Below, piece by piece: positions 13,323 to 16,885 of a stretch of DNA of 16,885 nucleotides. Every line of letters begins with the position of its first letter. The first letter of the stretch is position 1. Source of the stretch: Hyphomonadaceae bacterium (lineage in GTDB: Bacteria > Pseudomonadota > Alphaproteobacteria > Caulobacterales > Aquidulcibacteraceae). The DNA lies in assembly GCA_025458365.1 (NCBI GenBank), contig JALOSP010000007.1, positions 1-16,885 on the forward strand, in the 5' to 3' direction. A model generated the notes under the pieces. It had not been told where the DNA came from. It saw only the letters and a program-made list of their open reading frames with translations, and ran no database searches. Both the position numbers and the translations under genes were made by a program.

Positions 13323-15146
13323 ATGTGCGGCATTATCGGGATCCTCGGACAGTCTGACGCCACCCCCCGGATGATCGAGGCTCTGAAGCGGCTGGAGTAT
13401 CGCGGCTATGACTCGGCGGGCGTCGCAACCTTGCAGGATGGCGCCCTGGACCGGCGCCGGGCCCAGGGCAAGATCGTGAACCTGGAGGAGCTGCTGGCGG
13501 CCTCACCGTTGCCCGGCACCGCCGGGATCGGGCATACAAGATGGGCCACCCATGGCGCGCCATCCGAACGCAATGCCCACCCGCACGCCACAGGCAAGGT
13601 GGCCGTGGTCCACAATGGCATCATCGAGAACTTCCGCACCCTGCGCGACGAGATGATCGCCGAGGGCCGGGTGTTTACCTCCGAAACCGATACCGAGGTC
13701 CTCACCCAGTTGATCTCGAAGTCGATGGATGAGGGCCACGGGCCGCGCAATGCCGTGATTGCCGCTCTGGCCCGTGTTCGAGGTGCCTTTGCTATTGCCG
13801 TGCTGTTTTCGGGCGAGGACAATCTCATGATCGGCGCCCGTCAGGGCAGCCCGCTTGTGGTGGGCATCGGCGAGGGCGAGATGTTCCTGGGCTCCGATGC
13901 GCTCGCCGTGGGCCCTTTCACGCGCAAGGTGATCTATCTGGAAGAAGGCGATCTGGTCGAGATCACCCGCACCAGCCATGCCATCCTGAACGCCGCGCGA
14001 GAGCCGGTGACCCGTCCGGTCACGCCGATTTCGGCCTCGGCGGCGGCAGCCGAAAAGGGCAATTACCGGCACTACATGCAAAAGGAAATCCACGAGGAGC
14101 CTGATGCGGTCAGCCGCACCATCGGCCACTATGTCGATCCGCTGGAAGAGCGTGTGAGCCTGCCCGATGTGGGCTTCGACTTCAGCCAGATCGACCAGCT
14201 GTTCATCGTGGCCTGCGGCACCGCCCACTATGCCGGGCGGGTCGGAGAATACTGGTTCGAACAGCTCGCAGGCCTGTCGTGCGAGTGTGATATCGCCTCG
14301 GAGTTCCGCTATCGCAAACCGGCCCGCGTGGGCCGGGCGGCGGCGCTGTTCGTGTCCCAGTCCGGCGAGACGGCTGATACGCTGGAGGCCCTGCGCCTGT
14401 GCAAGGCGTCGGGCATGAAGACGCTGGCCGTGGTCAATGTGCCGGAAAGCTCCATCGCGCGCGAGGCCGATGCCGTGCTGCCGACCCTGGCGGGGCCGGA
14501 GATTGGCGTGGCCTCGACCAAGGCGTTTGTCGCGCAGCTCGCTGCCCTGGCCTGTGCGGCGGTGGCCGCGGCTCTGGCCCGTGGCACGATTGACCGGGCA
14601 GAGGAACAGCGCCTTGCCCACCTCCTGATGGAGACCCCGCGTCTGATCCGCGAGGCGCTGCAGTCCGAACCGGAAATCATGGCGAGCACCCACAGCTATG
14701 TGGAGGCCAGGTCGCTGCTCTATATCGCGCGCGGCCTGGCCTACCCCATCGCACTGGAAGCGGCCCTCAAGCTGAAAGAGATCAGCTACATCCATGCCGA
14801 AGGCTATGCGGCGGGCGAATTGAAGCACGGGCCGATCGCGCTGGTCGATGAACACACCCCGCTGATCGCGCTGGCGCCGCATGACCATCTGTTTGAAAAG
14901 ACGATTTCAAACGTCCAGGAAGTCGCCGCCCGCAACGGCCCGGTGACGCTGATCTCCGACGCGGCCGGCATCAAGGAAGCTGGCGACGTCTACAAGCACG
15001 CGATCACTGCCCCGGCATGTGACCCGTTCGTGGCGCCCTTCGTCTATTCTCCCCTGATCCATCTGCTGGCCTATCATGTGGCAGTGGCCAAGGGGACAGA
15101 CGTGGATCAGCCGCGCAACCTGGCCAAGAGCGTGACGGTGGAGTGA
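13323..15146 (+). CDS. glmS: Glutamine-fructose-6-phosphate aminotransferase (isomerizing)
   Basis: Converts fructose 6-phosphate and glutamine to glucosamine 6-phosphate and glutamate, the first step of UDP-GlcNAc synthesis for peptidoglycan and lipid A. The protein is 607 residues, close to the usual 609. The start must be the ATG at 13323, because the catalytic nucleophile is Cys-2 (MCGIIGILG), exposed when Met is removed; frame extending to 13176 is not coding. The N-terminal glutaminase domain shows RLEYRGYDSAG, GHTRWATHG, HNGIIENF and ETDTEVL. Two SIS domains follow (GTAHYAG, SQSGETADTLEAL, then YIARGLAYPIALEAALKLKEISYIHAEGYAAGELKHGP). The C-terminus PRNLAKSVTVE carries the conserved end loop. 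It is divergent from carD. A repeat and a strong hairpin follow within 200 bp and may end the transcript. Confidence 0.98.
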   Translation: MCGIIGILGQSDATPRMIEALKRLEYRGYDSAGVATLQDGALDRRRAQGKIVNLEELLAASPLPGTAGIGHTRWATHGAPSERNAHPHATGKVAVVHNGIIENFRTLRDEMIAEGRVFTSETDTEVLTQLISKSMDEGHGPRNAVIAALARVRGAFAIAVLFSGEDNLMIGARQGSPLVVGIGEGEMFLGSDALAVGPFTRKVIYLEEGDLVEITRTSHAILNAAREPVTRPVTPISASAAAAEKGNYRHYMQKEIHEEPDAVSRTIGHYVDPLEERVSLPDVGFDFSQIDQLFIVACGTAHYAGRVGEYWFEQLAGLSCECDIASEFRYRKPARVGRAAALFVSQSGETADTLEALRLCKASGMKTLAVVNVPESSIAREADAVLPTLAGPEIGVASTKAFVAQLAALACAAVAAALARGTIDRAEEQRLAHLLMETPRLIREALQSEPEIMASTHSYVEARSLLYIARGLAYPIALEAALKLKEISYIHAEGYAAGELKHGPIALVDEHTPLIALAPHDHLFEKTISNVQEVAARNGPVTLISDAAGIKEAGDVYKHAITAPACDPFVAPFVYSPLIHLLAYHVAVAKGTDVDQPRNLAKSVTVE

Positions 15147-15161
15147 GGGCGTAGACTTCAA

Positions 15162-15257
15162 TGTCACCCCGGACGCCGGAGGCGATCCGGGGCCTCTGGA
15201 GGTTGCGCGTGCTGGTCCCGAGGTCCCGGCTCGCGCTGCGCTTGGCCGGGATGACAG
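15162..15257. repeat. Intergenic repeat with inverted ends, copy C
   Basis: This is the third copy of the element seen at 1057-1151 and 1174-1273, in the same orientation, starting 15 bp after the glmS stop. Its ends are TGTCACCCCGG and CCGGGATGACAG. The right ~37 bp agrees with copy A and differs from copy B at about one position. It keeps the inner TCCCGGC/GCCGGGA stem. Confidence 0.85.
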
Positions 15258-15264
15258 CGGCGCA

Positions 15265-15669
15265 TTGCCCGGAGAGCCCCCTCCGTCAGGCTTGCGCCTG
15301 CCACCTCCCCCAGACGCGGAGCGTCCGGGGGAGGAGTTAACGACCGGGCTTGCTGAACCGGGTGACACCGCCCTTCTGAAAACCGCTGTCTTCGGTTCCC
15401 ACAAGTTGCCGGTGATGTTGCAGGCGGAGGCGGCAGAATTCGGGCTGGCGTGTCTGGCGATGGTGGCGGCGTTTCATGGGCAGCGGCGGTCTTTGAGTGA
15501 ACTGCGGCGGCTGTTTTCAGCCTCGATCAAGGGCACCACGCTGAAAAGCCTGATGGATATGGCCGACGGGCTGGGGTTTACCGCCCGGCCCGTGCGGCTG
15601 GAGGTGGGATTGAGGCTCGCCACCCTATCCCTTGAGAACTCCAATGATCATTGCCGGTACGAGAAATGA
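15265..15669 (+). pseudogene. Truncated C39-peptidase-like domain of a bacteriocin/peptide ABC exporter
   Basis: From about 15403 the frame matches the N-terminal domain of peptidase-containing ABC transporters: LPVMLQAEAAEFGLACLAMVAAFHG, then LRRLFSASIKGTTLKSLMDMADGLGFTARPVRLEV. Such domains cut or bind double-glycine leader peptides during export. Homology stops near 15610, before the second half of the domain with its His and Asp. The transmembrane and ATPase parts are absent. At the catalytic position the family has ECG and this copy has EFG (codon TTC, 15439-15441), so the protease would be inactive, like the C39-like domain of HlyB. The frame begins at a TTG (15265) inside repeat sequence, so the real start is unknown; the residues before LPVM are not convincing. 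An IS element begins 32 bp after the stop. Confidence 0.7.
15304..15334. repeat. GC-rich hairpin repeat of a second type
   Basis: CCTCCCCC (15304-15311) pairs with GGGGGAGG (15327-15334), and inside it GACGC (15313-15317) pairs with GCGTC (15321-15325) around a 3 nt loop, with one A-C mismatch between the stems. A smaller GGC/GCC stem lies just upstream. The CCACCTCCCCC...GGGGGAGGAG layout resembles intergenic repeats I know from other alphaproteobacteria. It could also act as the glmS 3' hairpin, although no T-run follows. Confidence 0.65.
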
Positions 15670-15698
15670 TATGGCGGCCAGCGGCCAAGGCGCGTAGC

Positions 15699-15718
15699 CT
15701 AGGTCATAGACTCATAAA
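15699..15718 (+). repeat. IS terminal inverted repeat with half target site, transposase 3' end
   Basis: CTA of the target, followed by the 17 bp inverted repeat. It pairs with 16561-16580 on the opposite strand. Confidence 0.8.
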
Positions 15719-16506
15719 CCGCATCCAGATTTTCAGGGAAGCGAGTTTGACGGCTGCCATGAAGGTGTCGGCGCGTTTGTCGTAGCGTGTGGCGATGGCG
15801 CGGAAGTGTTTGAGCTTGGAGAAGAAGCGTTCGACGAGGTTGCGGTATCGGTACAGGAACGGACTGAAGGCTAGCTTTTTCTTCCGGTTGGGCATTGCGG
15901 GGATGTTGGCCCAGGCGCCACGCGCTTTCATGTCGGCCCGCAGGGCATCGCTATCGTAGGCCCGGTCGGCCAGCAGGGTCTGGCCCTTTGTGACGGTGTC
16001 GAACATATCCTGTGCCGAGCGACCGTCATTGGCCTGGCCCTCGGTGAGCTTGAGCGCCACCGGCAGGCCATTGGCATCGACAAGGGCGTGGATCTTGGTG
16101 GTCAGTCCGCCGCGCGAACGCCCCATGCTTCGGGTTCGAGCGTAAGCCAGGCGGGCCTCTTCGGTGTCGCAAGGCCCCCCTTTTTGCCGGTCGCACCCTG
16201 CTGGTGGACGCGGATCGAGGTGCTGTCGATCATCTGCAGCTCGCCATCATAGGCTTTCACAATGGCGGCGAAGATCGTGTCCCACACCCCCAGCTTGGCC
16301 CACCGGATGAAGCGGTTGTAGCAGGTCGTGTAGGGACCATACCGCTCGGGAACATCGGCCCATGGCGACCCGGTCCGCAGCCGCCAATATATCCCGTTGA
16401 GCACGCGGCGGTCATCGACGCGGGCCACCCCACGTGGCTTGTTGGGCAACAGCGGCTCGATCACCGACCACTCGAAATCCGTCAGTTCATACCGTCGCTG
16501 GCTCAT
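15704..16506 (-). CDS. IS5-family DDE transposase, expressed by -1 frameshift (OrfAB)
   Basis: Joins two frames. OrfA runs 16506-16102 and starts MSQRRYELTDFEWSVIEPLLP, the DUF4096-like N-terminal domain of IS427-type transposases. OrfB is open from upstream of 16126 to 15704. The first catalytic Asp is in MIDSTSIRVH (OrfA). The second is in LADRAYDSD and the Glu in NLVERFFSKLKHFR (both OrfB), so neither frame alone has the full DDE set. Reading -1 at G-GGG-GGC gives GPCDTEEARLAYARTRSMGRSRGGLTTK, which is continuous family sequence. The ATG of OrfA at 16506 was chosen over 16542 because it begins the conserved domain. OrfA alone ends in an unrelated tail. Confidence 0.88.
16174..16180 (-). 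promoter_or_regulatory. Programmed -1 ribosomal frameshift site
   Basis: On the minus strand the heptamer G GGG GGC lies in OrfA phase (codons GGG, GGC) directly after AAAAA. It fits X-XXY-YYZ and is the place where sequence homology passes from OrfA to OrfB. A stimulatory structure was not identified. Confidence 0.7.
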
Positions 16507-16560
16507 CGCAAACTCCCAAAAGGAGCTTGAATCAGATGTCACACCAAAACGGAATCCACC

Positions 16561-16580
16561 TTTATGAGTTTACGGCCTAG
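16561..16580 (-). repeat. IS terminal inverted repeat with half target site, transposase 5' end
   Basis: This is the partner of 15699-15718; read on the minus strand the two share CTAGG at the outside and ACTCATAAA at the inside. It lies 54 bp before the transposase start codon. Confidence 0.8.
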
Positions 16581-16872
16581 CGCTCCAGCAACAACTGGCG
16601 GCGCACACGACCAAACCGCCACTAAAACCAATGTCGACTTCTTAACTCGGACATGGGACGGACCCGTGGTTTCAATCATTGTTTTTACTCAGCTCGATAT
16701 AGAAACCCAGACCAACGCACGATGAACGTGTCTCGCTTTGATCGTGCCGTTGGTCAAACAAATGTGTTGAGCGCAATTTGGGCCTGAGAGGCCGTTTTGA
16801 AACTGCGTAAATGGGCTGGCTGGCAGGAGGCCGGTGTGATTCCAGTGGGATGTTGAGACCTACGGAGACACC
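16581..16872. other. AT-richer intergenic stretch beyond the IS
   Basis: About 290 bp with visibly lower G+C than the rest and no supported gene. It contains a small stem GGCCT-GAG-AGGCC followed by GTTTT (16781-16798), a weak terminator candidate. A 44-codon frame (16653-16787) has no ribosome site and no recognised sequence. Confidence 0.5.
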
Positions 16873-16885
16873 ATGTGGACCCCTG
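16873..16885 (+). CDS. Possible start of a gene cut by the window edge
   Basis: ATG-TGG-ACC-CCT follows GGAG (16864-16867) at 5 nt spacing, a good ribosome site. Only four codons are visible, so neither the gene nor its product can be confirmed. Confidence 0.35.

Larger units (their letters stand above)
15702..16577 (-). mobile_element. IS5-family insertion sequence, IS427-like, complete
   Basis: The 876 bp element is bounded by imperfect inverted repeats: GGTCATAGACTCATAAA (15702-15718), and on the other strand GGCCGTAAACTCATAAA (16577-16561). They match at 14 of 17 positions. It is flanked by TA on both sides (15700-15701 and 16578-16579) in the context C-TA and TA-G, as expected for insertion into CTAG with a TA duplication. 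Two overlapping transposase frames fill it, and the stop codon of the second lies 2 bp from the end. All expected parts are present, so it looks intact. Confidence 0.88.

Noticed and set aside
13503..14888. 461-codon minus-strand frame opposite glmS
   Set aside because: It is antisense to a complete GlmS and has the composition of a GC-codon shadow.
16653..16787. 44-codon plus-strand frame after the IS
   Set aside because: It has no ribosome site and no family resemblance, and it lies in disturbed AT-richer DNA.

Overview
This window is GC-rich chromosomal DNA, most likely from an alphaproteobacterium of the Sphingomonadales, Caulobacterales or Maricaulales type. The evidence is a Usg-family gene, a single-ACT threonine ammonia-lyase, a CarD regulator, and short intergenic repeats of the kind common in those genomes. 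No rRNA, tRNA, CRISPR array or phage gene was seen. Most of the window is housekeeping or metabolic. The accessory, rearranged part is the last ~1.7 kb.

Left part (1-4902, plus strand): the 3' end of an S9 prolyl-oligopeptidase-type serine peptidase; two copies of a ~95-100 bp repeat with inverted ends; a PLP-dependent threonine ammonia-lyase; a secreted protein of unknown function with a recognisable promoter; and a CPA2-type cation:proton antiporter.

Middle-left (5069-9106, minus strand): three closely spaced genes that may form an operon, read right to left. They encode a membrane M28 metallopeptidase with a multi-spanning C-terminal half, a GDT1/TMEM165-type (Mn2+/Ca2+) transporter, and a membrane-anchored M15 (VanY-like) D,D-carboxypeptidase. 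Upstream of them lies a 23-codon ORF behind a Shine-Dalgarno sequence complementary to about 15 nt of the 16S 3' end, bracketed by two hairpins. This is the most unusual signal in the window.

Middle-right (9371-12197): a Usg-family gene runs tail to tail with a LysR regulator. The regulator diverges from a carboxymuconolactone-decarboxylase/AhpD-fold protein and a beta-hydroxyacid-dehydrogenase-type reductase, which look like one LysR-controlled transcription unit.

Right part (12198-16885): a hairpin-rich spacer; carD with a clear intrinsic terminator; divergently placed glmS (amino-sugar supply for peptidoglycan and LPS); a third copy of the repeat and a different hairpin repeat; and the remnant of a C39-peptidase-like domain whose catalytic Cys is Phe and whose C-terminal part is lost. 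Next comes a complete IS5-family (IS427-like) element with a -1 frameshift site and a TA duplication in a CTAG target. The final ~300 bp is visibly less GC-rich and carries no convincing gene, except a possible start codon with a ribosome binding site 13 bp before the window edge.
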